DNA of 64,000 nt. It comes from Novosphingobium sp. IK01. Lineage in GTDB: Bacteria > Pseudomonadota > Alphaproteobacteria > Sphingomonadales > Sphingomonadaceae. A model generated the notes under the pieces. That model saw only the letters and a list, made by a program, of their open reading frames with translations, ran no database searches and was not told the DNA's origin. This document shows, piece after piece, positions 45,562 through 54,600 of the stretch. The stretch spans positions 2,625,001-2,689,000 of the forward strand of contig NZ_BTFW01000001.1 in the NCBI RefSeq assembly GCF_033242265.1, written 5' to 3'. The position numbers were made by a program, and so were the translations under genes. Positions within the stretch are counted from its first letter, which is position 1, and every line of letters starts with the position of its first letter.

Positions 45562-46929
45562 ATGCGCCTGTTTTCCCTTCCTTCTGGTCTGGTGCCCCCG
45601 GTCTATCCGACCGGGCGGGCGGTGGCCCTGCTGGTCGTGCTGGCGCCGCTCGGGCTGTTGCTGGCCGCGCTGGCGCCGCAGGGGTGGGCGCTGGCCCCGG
45701 CGGCGGGCGGCGTGGTCCTGTTGCTGGCGCTGCTCGACGGGCTTCTGGCTGGCCCCGTGCGCGTGGAGCGCGTGGATGTGCCCGGCGACGCGGAAGTGGG
45801 GCAGGATCTGGTGCTGGGGGCCGCAGTGGAGGCAGGGCCGCGCGCGCGCGATGTGCAGGCGCTGCTGGCGCTCGATGCGCGGCTGGCGCCGGGCGGGCGG
45901 GTGGCCCTGGAATCGATTGGGGAATCGGTTGGGAAATCGATTGCTGGCGGTCCGTCATGGCGGGGGCGGGCCAGCGTGCGGCCGGTGCGGCGCGGGCCGG
46001 CCATGGTCGAGGCGCTGTGGCTGCGCTGGACGGGGCCGCTCGGGCTGGGGCACCGGCAGGCGGTGCAGCGGCTGGACGAACCCGTCCATGTCTGGCCCGA
46101 CATTGCCCCGGTGCGCAGCCCGGCCTTGCAGATGTTCCTGCGCGACGCGGCCTTTGGCCTGATCGCGCGGCGCATTCGCGGCGAGGGGACCGAGTTCGAG
46201 GCACTGGCCGACTATGAGCCGGGGATGGACCGCCGCCGGATCGACTGGCGTTCTTCGGCGCGCCATGGCCGCCTGTTCGCCAAGGAATTCGAGACCGAGC
46301 GCAACAACCAGATCGTGTTTGCCTTCGATTGCGGGCAGGCGATGAGCGAGCCGATTGCCGGACTGGCCCGGCTCGACCGGGCGATGACCGCCGCGCTCAC
46401 CACGGCCTGGGTCGCGCTCAAGGCGTTCGACCGGGTGGCGGTCTTCGGGTTTGCCGCCCGGCCCCTCGCGCTTTCGCCGTTCGTGGGCGCCCCGCGCGAC
46501 TTTGCGCAGCTTCAGCGCAGCGCGGCGGCGCTCGACTATCACATGCAGGAGCCCAATTTCACGTTCGCGATGGCCACGCTTGCCACCCGGCTGCAACGGC
46601 GCTCGCTGATCGTGGTTTTTTCCGATTTCACCGATCCGACCGGCGCGCAGATCATGGTCGAGAGCCTCGGGCGGCTGCTCGAACGCCATCGCGTGCTCTT
46701 CGTGGTCATGGCCGATGCCGATCTGGCCGGGTTCGCCCATGCGCCCCCGCGTGATCTCGACACGATGGCCCGCGCGGTGACCGCACAGGCCCTGTTGCGC
46801 CAGCGCGCGCTGGTCTTGCAGCAATTGCGCCAGATGGGGGTGAACGTGGTGGAAGCGCCGCACGAGCGGATCGGCACCGCGCTGCTCGATGCCTATCTGG
46901 CGATCAAGCGTGAAGGGAGTTTGGGGTGA
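45562..46929 (+). CDS. DUF58 domain protein (MoxR partner)
   Basis: A 455-residue protein with two N-terminal hydrophobic segments (about 14-35 and 38-60), a beta-rich region, and the DUF58 core GEGTEFEALADYEPGMDRRRIDWRSSARHG (recognised by RRIDWRSSARHG). A VWA-like fold follows with FAFDCGQAM in the MIDAS position: D-C-G-Q-A replaces the standard DxSxS, so metal binding may be lost or altered. It overlaps the SpoIIM-like gene by ATGA. Confidence 0.85.
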   Translation: MRLFSLPSGLVPPVYPTGRAVALLVVLAPLGLLLAALAPQGWALAPAAGGVVLLLALLDGLLAGPVRVERVDVPGDAEVGQDLVLGAAVEAGPRARDVQALLALDARLAPGGRVALESIGESVGKSIAGGPSWRGRASVRPVRRGPAMVEALWLRWTGPLGLGHRQAVQRLDEPVHVWPDIAPVRSPALQMFLRDAAFGLIARRIRGEGTEFEALADYEPGMDRRRIDWRSSARHGRLFAKEFETERNNQIVFAFDCGQAMSEPIAGLARLDRAMTAALTTAWVALKAFDRVAVFGFAARPLALSPFVGAPRDFAQLQRSAAALDYHMQEPNFTFAMATLATRLQRRSLIVVFSDFTDPTGAQIMVESLGRLLERHRVLFVVMADADLAGFAHAPPRDLDTMARAVTAQALLRQRALVLQQLRQMGVNVVEAPHERIGTALLDAYLAIKREGSLG

Positions 46930-47981
46930 TCGGGGAAGGGGTGATCGGGGGCCTGTTTTCCCGCAGGAAGGCGCAGGACGTGGCGGTCGAAGCCGCCGCC
47001 TTGCGCTCCGACCGCTTTCGCCAGACGCGCGAGGGCGACTGGCAGCGGCTGGAGGCGATCATCACCCGGATCGAGCGCGGGCGCTTGCGTTCGCTGTCCG
47101 ACGAGGACTTGCTGGCGCTGCCCGTGCTCTATCGCGGGGCGGTCTCGGCGCTGGCCATCGCGCGCGAAACCTCGCTCGACGCGGCGCTGGTCGCCTATCT
47201 CGAAGGGCTGGCGCGGCGCGCGTGGTTCGTCGTCTATGGCCCGCGCGAGGGGCTGGGCGCCTGGATGCGGCGGTTCTTTGGCGGCGGGTGGAGCGCGGCG
47301 GTGCGCGGGCTGGGTCTCGATATCCTGATCGCGCTGGCGGTCATGGTGCTGGGCACGGTGATCGGCTGGCTGATGGTGGCCCACGATGTGGACTGGTTTG
47401 CCAGCATGATGGGCGGCATGGCCGACGATGTGCGCGTGCCCGGTGCCAGCCGCGCGGCGCTTCATGGCACGCTGTTCGGCCAGCAGGGCCAGACGGGCCT
47501 GTCGGTCTTTGCCGCGTTCCTGTTCAGCAACAATGCGCAAGTCACGCTGATGGCCTTTGCGCTGGGCTTTGCCTTTGGTCTGCCCACGCTGCTGGTGCTG
47601 ATCCACAATACGACCGGGCTGGGCGCGCTGCTGTGGCTCTATCACGGGCAGGGTCTGCTGCTCGACCTGATCGGCTGGCTGGCGATCCACGGGACGACCG
47701 AACTGTTCGCGATCCTGCTGGCCGGGGCGGCGGGCCTGCACATCGGGCGGGCCATGGCCTTTCCGGGCGACAGGCGGGTGGTCGATGCCGCCGCGCAAGC
47801 CGGGCGGCGCGCGGCGCAAGTGATGGTCGGCGTCGTTTTGATGCTGGTGGTGGCCGCGCTTCTCGAAGGGTTCGGGCGGCAACTGGTGAATACGACGGCG
47901 ACCCGGCTGGTGATCGGGGGCGTGATGCTGGCGCTGTGGTGCGCCTATTTCTTCGCCTTCGGGCGCGGAAAGCGGGCCTGA
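46926..47981 (+). CDS. SpoIIM-family membrane protein
   Basis: A 351-residue membrane protein of the stage II sporulation protein M family, known mainly from Firmicutes but present here in a non-sporulating lineage. A helical N-terminal domain of about 110 residues precedes five or six membrane helices (LGLDILIALAVMVLGTVIGWL, TLMAFALGFAFGLPTLLV in part). The start GTG at 46926 overlaps the DUF58 stop. It shares one base-pair junction (TGATG) with the RDD gene. Confidence 0.85.
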   Translation: MIGEGVIGGLFSRRKAQDVAVEAAALRSDRFRQTREGDWQRLEAIITRIERGRLRSLSDEDLLALPVLYRGAVSALAIARETSLDAALVAYLEGLARRAWFVVYGPREGLGAWMRRFFGGGWSAAVRGLGLDILIALAVMVLGTVIGWLMVAHDVDWFASMMGGMADDVRVPGASRAALHGTLFGQQGQTGLSVFAAFLFSNNAQVTLMAFALGFAFGLPTLLVLIHNTTGLGALLWLYHGQGLLLDLIGWLAIHGTTELFAILLAGAAGLHIGRAMAFPGDRRVVDAAAQAGRRAAQVMVGVVLMLVVAALLEGFGRQLVNTTATRLVIGGVMLALWCAYFFAFGRGKRA

Positions 47982-48892
47982 TGGTGCGCAAGGCACAACG
48001 CGCGGGCTATCGCGCCGATACGCGGCGGGTGCGCACGGTGATCACGCCCGAGGGCGTGCCGCTGGCGTTCACGTTGGGGGCGCGCGGCGCGCGGGCGCTG
48101 GCCTTCGGGCTCGATCTGATGATGATCGGGGCCATGCTCGTCGGTGTTTCGCTGGCACTTTTTTATATGGCCCGTGCCGCGGGCATGAGCGTGGACAACC
48201 CGGCCAGCCAGGCGCTGGTGGTGGTGTGGATCATCGTGATGTTCGCCTCGCGCCATGTCTGGTTCCTGCTGTTCGAGCTGGGGCCGCGCGGGGCAACGCC
48301 GGGCAAGCGGGTGCTGGGCCTTCGCGTGGCGGCGCGCGATGGCGGGCGGCTGACCAGCGAGGCCGTGGTGGCGCGCAATATCCTGCGCGAGATCGAGATA
48401 ACCTTGCCCATGATGTTCCTGGGCGATGCTCTGCGGCAGGATGCCGATGCGGGGCTGATGGGCTGGGCCGGGGCGGGCTGGTTCCTGCTGTTCGTGTGCT
48501 TCCCGTTCTTCAACCGCGATGCCCTGCGGACGGGGGATCTGGTGGCGGGAACCTGGGTGGTCGAAGCCTCGCGGCACAAGCTGGAGGCCGCGCTCTCGAC
48601 CGGGGAGGCCGCACGGCAGGGGCACAGCGCGCTCACGCAGACGACCTATCGCTTTGGCGAGGCCGAACTGGCGGTCTATGGCGAACTGGAATTGCAGGCG
48701 CTCGAACGCGTGCTGCGCGAGGACCGGGCCGAGGCGCTGGCGCAAGTGGCCGATGCGATCTGCACCAAGATCGGCTGGACGAGCGGGCGGGGCGACGAGC
48801 GCGCGTTCCTCGAAGCCTACTACACCCAGCTGCGTGCCCGCCTCGAAGGGGGCATGCGGCTGGGGCAGCGCAAGGCCGACAAGTATTCCTGA
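47981..48892 (+). CDS. RDD-family membrane protein
   Basis: The last gene of the MoxR operon, 303 residues. The RDD motif region has RALAFGLDLMMIGAMLVG, then two further helices (ALVVVWIIVMFAS and AGWFLLFVCFPFF) and GPRGATPGKRVLGLRV typical of the family. A soluble C-terminal domain of about 120 residues follows. The ATG at 47981 overlaps the preceding stop. The 173-bp repeat begins 13 bases after its stop. The role in the operon is unknown. Confidence 0.85.
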   Translation: MVRKAQRAGYRADTRRVRTVITPEGVPLAFTLGARGARALAFGLDLMMIGAMLVGVSLALFYMARAAGMSVDNPASQALVVVWIIVMFASRHVWFLLFELGPRGATPGKRVLGLRVAARDGGRLTSEAVVARNILREIEITLPMMFLGDALRQDADAGLMGWAGAGWFLLFVCFPFFNRDALRTGDLVAGTWVVEASRHKLEAALSTGEAARQGHSALTQTTYRFGEAELAVYGELELQALERVLREDRAEALAQVADAICTKIGWTSGRGDERAFLEAYYTQLRARLEGGMRLGQRKADKYS

Positions 48893-48905
48893 AAACGGGG
48901 CTCTC

Positions 48906-49078
48906 TCTCAGAGCCCGACCCAAAAGTCCTTCGGGTCGGTTTGGCGGGTCTTTTGCGCCACCACGGCGTCGGCTGTTCGCCACGATGCTTTCAGCATCGC
49001 TGGGCTCTCAGCCTTCTTGTGGTGACCCAAAATCCCTCGCCAAACCTCCGCCTCCCGACTTTTGGGTCGGACTCTCAG
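48906..49078. repeat. 173-bp palindrome-ended element, copy 2
   Basis: Equal in length to copy 1 at 22282 with about seven differences. The ends are inverted repeats (AGAGCCCGACCCAAAAGTC and its near complement). It lies between the RDD gene and the convergent LOG-family gene, and its right edge carries the LOG gene's TGA stop (49075-49077). As in copy 1, it is oriented with the same end toward the minus-strand gene. Confidence 0.85.
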
Positions 49079-49962
49079 GCCTCGCAGACATCCAGATCGT
49101 AGAACCGCACGATCTCGTCCCAGGCTTCCTGCGCGGTCTCGACCGGCTTGAACAGGTTGAGATCCTCGAAGTTGATCACCCCTTCCTCGGCGATGGCGCG
49201 GAAGTTGATGACCCTGTTCCAGTAGTCTCCCCCGAACAGCAGCACGGGGATCGGCTTCATCTTGCCGGTCTGGATCAGGGTGAGCAGCTCGAAGAATTCG
49301 TCGAACGTGCCAAAGCCGCCGGGGAACACCGCCACGGCGCGCGCGCGCATCAGGAAGTGCATCTTGCGCAACGCGAAATAGTGGAACTGGAACGAGAGGT
49401 GGGGCGTCACATAAGGGTTGGGCGACTGTTCGTGGGGCAGCACGATGTTGAGCCCGACGGTATCGGCGCCGACATCGACCGCGCCGCGATTGGCCGCTTC
49501 CATGATCGAGGGGCCGCCGCCCGAGCAGACCACGAACTGGCGCTTGCCTTCCTCGACCACGCCGCAGGCCGAGGCGAGCCGCGCGAGTTCACGCGCTTCG
49601 TCGTAATACTTCGACTTGGCCACCAGCCGCTCGACGACGGCCTTGCGCTCGGGGGTGGTCGCCGCATCGAGCGCGGCCTGCGCGTGCTCGGGCGAGGGGA
49701 TGCGGGCCGAGCCATAGATCACCAGAGTCGAGCCGATATCGGCTTCCTCCAGCAGCATCTCGGCCTTGAACAGTTCGAGCTGGAAGCGCACCGGACGCAG
49801 TTCCTCGCGCAGGAGGAAGTCGGTGTCGCGGAAGGCCAGCCGGTAGGCCGGGTCCAGCTGCTGGGGCGTGGCGCCCGGATGGTTCTCGGCGAAGCCGGCT
49901 TCCTGCTCGGCCTTGTAGAACTTGCGATTGACGAGAGCGCGGTTGATTTCTTCTTCTGTCAT
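49075..49962 (-). CDS. LOG-family protein (TIGR00730-type nucleotide phosphoribohydrolase)
   Basis: A 295-residue Rossmann-fold protein with SGGGPSIMEAANRGA (shown as GGGPSIMEAANRGA) and PGGFGTFDEFFE, the two LOG-family active-site motifs. Relatives release ribose 5-phosphate from nucleotide monophosphates or cytokinin precursors. ATG 49962 gives the usual start; a TTG at 49998 would add 12 residues. It follows bcsZ by 79 bases on the same strand, so it may be co-transcribed with the cellulose genes. The stop codon lies in the repeat element. Confidence 0.87.
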   Translation of the reverse strand: MTEEEINRALVNRKFYKAEQEAGFAENHPGATPQQLDPAYRLAFRDTDFLLREELRPVRFQLELFKAEMLLEEADIGSTLVIYGSARIPSPEHAQAALDAATTPERKAVVERLVAKSKYYDEARELARLASACGVVEEGKRQFVVCSGGGPSIMEAANRGAVDVGADTVGLNIVLPHEQSPNPYVTPHLSFQFHYFALRKMHFLMRARAVAVFPGGFGTFDEFFELLTLIQTGKMKPIPVLLFGGDYWNRVINFRAIAEEGVINFEDLNLFKPVETAQEAWDEIVRFYDLDVCEA

Positions 49963-50041
49963 TCCGCTGAAGGTGGGCTGGCCGAACGCACTTGGCAAGC
50001 CCTTATGCCACCATCGGAAAGGCCCAATGGCGGCTTTAAGA

Positions 50042-51151
50042 TTAGAATAAAGCTGACACCAGCATCTGGAGGGCGGCGCCGTAATAGTCGTTGGCCAGCC
50101 CCAGCGGCGGGGCGCTGCCGATCAGGCGGGCAGCGATCGCCGCGCCGCCATTGGAAACGGCATAAGGCGCGCGCTGGCCATTGGTCAGGTCGATCCAGGC
50201 GGGGATCGGCTGGCCTTCGGCGAGGCACTGGCGCCAGAACGCGGCGACCGGCTGGGCCAGGCTCGTGCGGTTGCCTGCCATGGCATAGAGCGGCACGCGG
50301 ATGGCGTCGAAGCCGAAGCGCGGATCGTGTCCGGGGGCGGGCGCGAACTGGCCGGGGCCGGATACTTCCACCCAGTCGGCAGGCAGGCCGAACGGGCCGA
50401 AGCGGGCCTGCGAGACGACCATGGCGCTGTCGTCGCCCAGCGCACTCCAGAAATCGCCGTTGTCCCACTCGGCAAAAGTGCGGAAGGCGGGCCAGATGAA
50501 GTAGGACGGATTGACGATGACCGGGCCATTGGCCCCCCGGCTGTTGTCGACGAAGCCATCGAGGCCGGGCAGCAGCAGCTTGTAGCCGAAGCGTTCGACC
50601 ACCAGACGGCGGCGGATCGCGGCGCGGATGGCCGCAGAGCGGGTGCGCCAGCCATTGCCGGGCCAGCGCTGGCCTCCGCGGCCCAGCGCCCAGGCGATCA
50701 GGATGTCGCCATCGGTGGCGTTGTTGTGATCGGGAACGCGTTCGGGGCTGTTGGGATCGTATTTCCAGGCGTGGAGCGCCACGTCGCTGCGCATCAGGGT
50801 CTCGTTGGCCCAGTTGGCCATGGCCGAAAACGCCTCGCGATCATCTGCGCGCAGGGCGAGCAGCATGCCGTATCCCTGGCCTTCGCTGTGGCTGATCCCG
50901 CCGTTCTGGGGATCGACCACGCGGCCCGAGGGATCGAGGAAGCGGGCCTTGAACGTGTCCCACTCGCCGGTGTTGACCATGGCCTTGCTCTGTCGCGAGG
51001 GCGCGCAGGCCGCCGTGAGGGCGACCAGAATGCCGAACCCGAACCCGCGCCGGTCGATGGATGTGCCATCGGGACGGCCGGTGTCTTGCCTGTATGTTGC
51101 CTTTTTCACCGCGGAGTTCACTGTAGAATCGATTTTCACGTTATCGCCCAT
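50042..51151 (-). CDS. bcsZ: Cellulase of the cellulose synthase operon (GH8)
   Basis: A periplasmic endo-1,4-beta-glucanase of glycoside hydrolase family 8 that trims or edits nascent cellulose. The 369-residue protein has an N-terminal RRGFGFGILVALTAAC export signal with a Cys that might be lipidated, then NTGEWDTFKARF, HSEGQGYGM with the catalytic Glu, and DHNNATDGDILIAWAL with the catalytic Asp region. It overlaps bcsD by 11 bases. The operon order AB-C-D-Z differs from Komagataeibacter, where the GH8 gene comes first. Confidence 0.93.
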   Translation of the reverse strand: MGDNVKIDSTVNSAVKKATYRQDTGRPDGTSIDRRGFGFGILVALTAACAPSRQSKAMVNTGEWDTFKARFLDPSGRVVDPQNGGISHSEGQGYGMLLALRADDREAFSAMANWANETLMRSDVALHAWKYDPNSPERVPDHNNATDGDILIAWALGRGGQRWPGNGWRTRSAAIRAAIRRRLVVERFGYKLLLPGLDGFVDNSRGANGPVIVNPSYFIWPAFRTFAEWDNGDFWSALGDDSAMVVSQARFGPFGLPADWVEVSGPGQFAPAPGHDPRFGFDAIRVPLYAMAGNRTSLAQPVAAFWRQCLAEGQPIPAWIDLTNGQRAPYAVSNGGAAIAARLIGSAPPLGLANDYYGAALQMLVSALF

Positions 51152-51674
51152 GCCGGATTTCGAGCGTATGCCCCTTCCAGTGGGCGGTCGTGGTCAGGCT
51201 CTGCCCGCTGCCCATCATGCGGAACCAGGTGTCGTAGGTGCCTTCCATCAAGGGCGGCAGCAGCGTGCGCCAGGGATCGGCCATCTGGGCATCGCTTTCG
51301 GGATAGAGGCCGTCGTGGCGCACGAGGATCGCGCTATCCTCGACCGTGACCACCGCGCTGCCCCAGCCGAGCGCCGCCCACAGCGCGTTGATGCGCGTGG
51401 TCATCGTGCCCAGGTCTTCCACATCGCCGAGCGCGACGACCGCCGCGATCCGGCGCCCGACAGCGGTGAAGAAGCCGTGGTGCTGGTCCGGGGTGGCCGC
51501 GCTGGCCAGTTCGCGGGCGATCATGGCAACCAGAAAGCTGGCCCCCGTGGCGGCATCGGTTGCGCCGCCCGAAGCACTTGCCGAACCGTTCCCCGAACCG
51601 TTCAGGCCCCCTGCCTGCGTGCTGAAACGCAGCGAGCCGGACGGGCGGGGCGCAATCGGATCATCGAACATCAT
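51141..51674 (-). CDS. bcsD: Cellulose synthase subunit D
   Basis: BcsD forms a periplasmic octamer that bundles glucan chains into crystalline ribbons in acetic acid bacteria. The 177-residue protein has a Gly/Ser-rich leader of about 45 residues, then a domain with FFTAVGRRIA, MTTRINALWAALGWG, DSAILVRHDGLYP and LLPPLMEGTYDTWFRMMG, which matches AcsD in layout. Similarity was judged by eye, so identity is good but not certain. It overlaps bcsC by ATGA. Confidence 0.82.
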   Translation of the reverse strand: MMFDDPIAPRPSGSLRFSTQAGGLNGSGNGSASASGGATDAATGASFLVAMIARELASAATPDQHHGFFTAVGRRIAAVVALGDVEDLGTMTTRINALWAALGWGSAVVTVEDSAILVRHDGLYPESDAQMADPWRTLLPPLMEGTYDTWFRMMGSGQSLTTTAHWKGHTLEIRHGR

Positions 51675-54600
51675 TTGCTTGCTCCCAGACTCTGGCGAAT
51701 GCCGATGGTCGAGCGGATTTCGTCATAGCTGCCAAACGTGTTGTAGCTGGCCTCGCCCCCGATGCGGGTGGACGGGCTGACCTGATAGTAGAGCGACCCT
51801 TCGGCCGAGAGGGCGAAGCCGGTCTTGCTCAGGCTGTCGTAGCGGGCGCGCACATCGCTGTTGATGGCCTTGAGCCCGTCGAGCGTGGACTGGCGGTTCG
51901 CATCGATCGGATAGAGGGCGACCTCGTCCTGGTTGTAGCTCTGGTAGCCGGGGGTGGCTGCGGCCTTGACCGTGAGCTTGCCCTTGTCCAGTTCGTAGCG
52001 GACCGGGAAGCTGACCGACAGGAAGCTTTGCGGGCTGAAGTACCCGCCATGGCCATAGGTGAAGTAGTTCTGCGGGTTGTCGTAGGCCTGATAGTTGACG
52101 TTGATGCCGGTGCTCAGGTGCGAGTGCTCGGTCTGCATCACGCGCAGGTAGCCCCCGACATTGGCCTCGATCCCGCTGTTGTGGGCCACGCGGGTGCCGC
52201 GATAGGTGTTGTAGGCCACGCTGCCATAGGCCCCGCTGCCGTTGCGGTCGATTGACAGGCCGCCGCCCCCGCCCAGACGCATCACCTGCCCCCAGGTCAG
52301 CCCCGAGACCGGATCGCGCGTGCCCGCGAAAGAGATGATGCTGTCGGTCACCGGGCGGCGCTCGACCCAGGCCTGGGCCTGAACCCCGCCACCCAGCGAG
52401 GGCGTGACCCCGGCGTGGAACGAGACGGTCGTGCGGCCCATGTTGATCGGCGTGCTGCCCACGTCGACATGGAGGGTCTGGTCGTCATAGCCCGCGCTCA
52501 CCGCGACGCCCGACTTGTGCTGGGTTTCGGCCTGTTTCAGCAGTGAAACCTGCTTGTTGACGATGCCTTGCGCCTCGGGCGTGGCGTTGGTGCCGAAGCG
52601 GGCGAGGGCCGATCCGGTCGGACGGCCCGCATCGATGACCACGGCTTCGGCGCGGGCATGGACACGCCCGCCAAACAGGCCGGTCGAGATTTCGGCGGTG
52701 CCGCGCATGTCGCGCAGTTGCGAAAGCCCGGTTTCGCCCTGACGCTCGCGGTAGGAGGTCGAGAGGTCGACACGCGGCCCGCTTTGCGCGGTGAGCTTGG
52801 CGATGTCGTTTTCGATGCTGGCCATGACCGGGTCGAGTGGACCTTCAGCCATCTGGGAGCCGCCCCCGTTCGCATCGAAAGGCGATGGCGCGAAGGGCTG
52901 GCCTTCGTAGGGCTGTTGGGCGGGATAGGGCGCAGCGTAGGGCTGCGCATTCTGGGCATAAGTGCCCTGAGGGTAAGCACCCTGCGGATAGGCACCCTGG
53001 GGATAGGCACCCTGCGGGTAAGCGGCCTGAGGGTAAGTGTTCTGGGGATAGGCCGTTTGGGGGTAGGGCGCCTGCGGGTACGCGTTCTGCTGGGGGACGT
53101 TCTGGGGATAGTCGGCCTGCGTATAACCGCCCGGGGCATAGCCATCCTGCGGCTGGGCCGGGGTGTCGTAGGCGGTCCGGGTAAAGGAGGCGGCCGGTTC
53201 GCGACCGAAAGCGGGAACCGGGGCATTGGCCAGCGCGGCACGCGGCGCGGCGGCAGGGGCGAAGCCGCCTGCATCGGCAAAGCCCGTGTCGGGCGCATTC
53301 CCGGTCGCATAGGCCATCGGCTGCGGGCGCGAGGCCTGCCTGCTCGCAGGCGCAGCGGCACCCGGTGCGGCCCCGTACGGGGTATTCCCATATTGTTGGG
53401 TGTTGCCGTACTGGGTATTTCCAGTGTTGGCCGCTCCGTAAGGTGATGGGGCGGCCCCATAGGTCGGCGCGGCATAGGCCTGCGTGCCATAGGCTGGTGC
53501 ACCATAGGCCGGAGTACCGTAACCCGGTGAACCATATGCGGGGGCGCCATAGCTGCCCGGCGCTCCGTAACCGGAAGACATGGCTTGGGGTTGTGCGACA
53601 GGTGCGTTGGCGGTCGGAAGACGCGTGCCGTTGCCCAGTGAAAAAGGATTGAGCACCGGTTGCGGCTGGGCCACGGCCCGGTCGCGGAACGGATTGCCTG
53701 TGCCCATGCCCGTCGGGTCGCCCGAGAAGGGATTGCCGCCAAAGGCATCGATGCCGTTGCTGCCCGATTGGCGGGAATAGAGCGCGCGTGCTTCCTTGAG
53801 CAGACGCACCGCGCCGCTGCGGTCTCCGCGCGACTGGGCCACCTGGGCCAGCGTCATGCGGACCTGATAATCCTGGGGGAAGGCGGCGAGCGCCTGTTGC
53901 TGCGCGCTTTCCGACAAGGCGCGGTCGCCTGCGGCCTGCGCGGTCTGGGCGAGGCCGAGCAGGGCGTCGCGGTTGCGTCCGTCGCGCGTGAGCACGATCT
54001 GGTAGGTCTGCGCGGCCCGTGCCGACATTCCGCCCGATTGATAGAGCCGGGCCAGCGCGCTGATCACTTCGAGATTGTCGGGCGCCGCGTTCCAGGCTGC
54101 GCGCAGCACGTCGAAAGCCTGGGCGAACTGGCCGGCAAGGCGCAGGCGGTCGGCCTGGTTGACCGAAAGCCCGGCGGCCATGCGCGCCAGCGTGCGCTGG
54201 CCTTCGGGCGAGGTGTTGCCCAGGCTCGACGCGCGTTGCAGCGCGGCGCGGGCCAGATCGTCGCGCCCGGTCTTGGCCAGCACGCGCACGACCGCGTCAT
54301 AGCCTTCCAGATCGGCGATATCGCCGCTCATCGCCGCTTGCGCGAACTGGCTGGCGCCTGCGCCATCGCCCAGATCGTAGAGGGCGCTGGCAATGGCGGC
54401 ACGGCGCGCGGCGGGCAGGGTCTTGAGCCCGCCCAGCTGGCGCAGCGCCGAGACGGCCTGCGTCCGCTGGCCTGCGGCGGCCATGGCCTTGGCCCGTTCG
54501 ATGGCCGCATCGGTCTTCACGCCCAGCACGAAATTGCGCATCGCGGGGGTGCGCTGGCTGTCGGGGATGCGGTCGATCAGCGATTCGGCTGCGGCGTTGC

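Noticed and set aside
52900..53100. 15-base tandem units as a CRISPR or minisatellite unrelated to coding
   Set aside because: The units keep frame within bcsC and encode AYPQG pentapeptides, so they are coding repeats.
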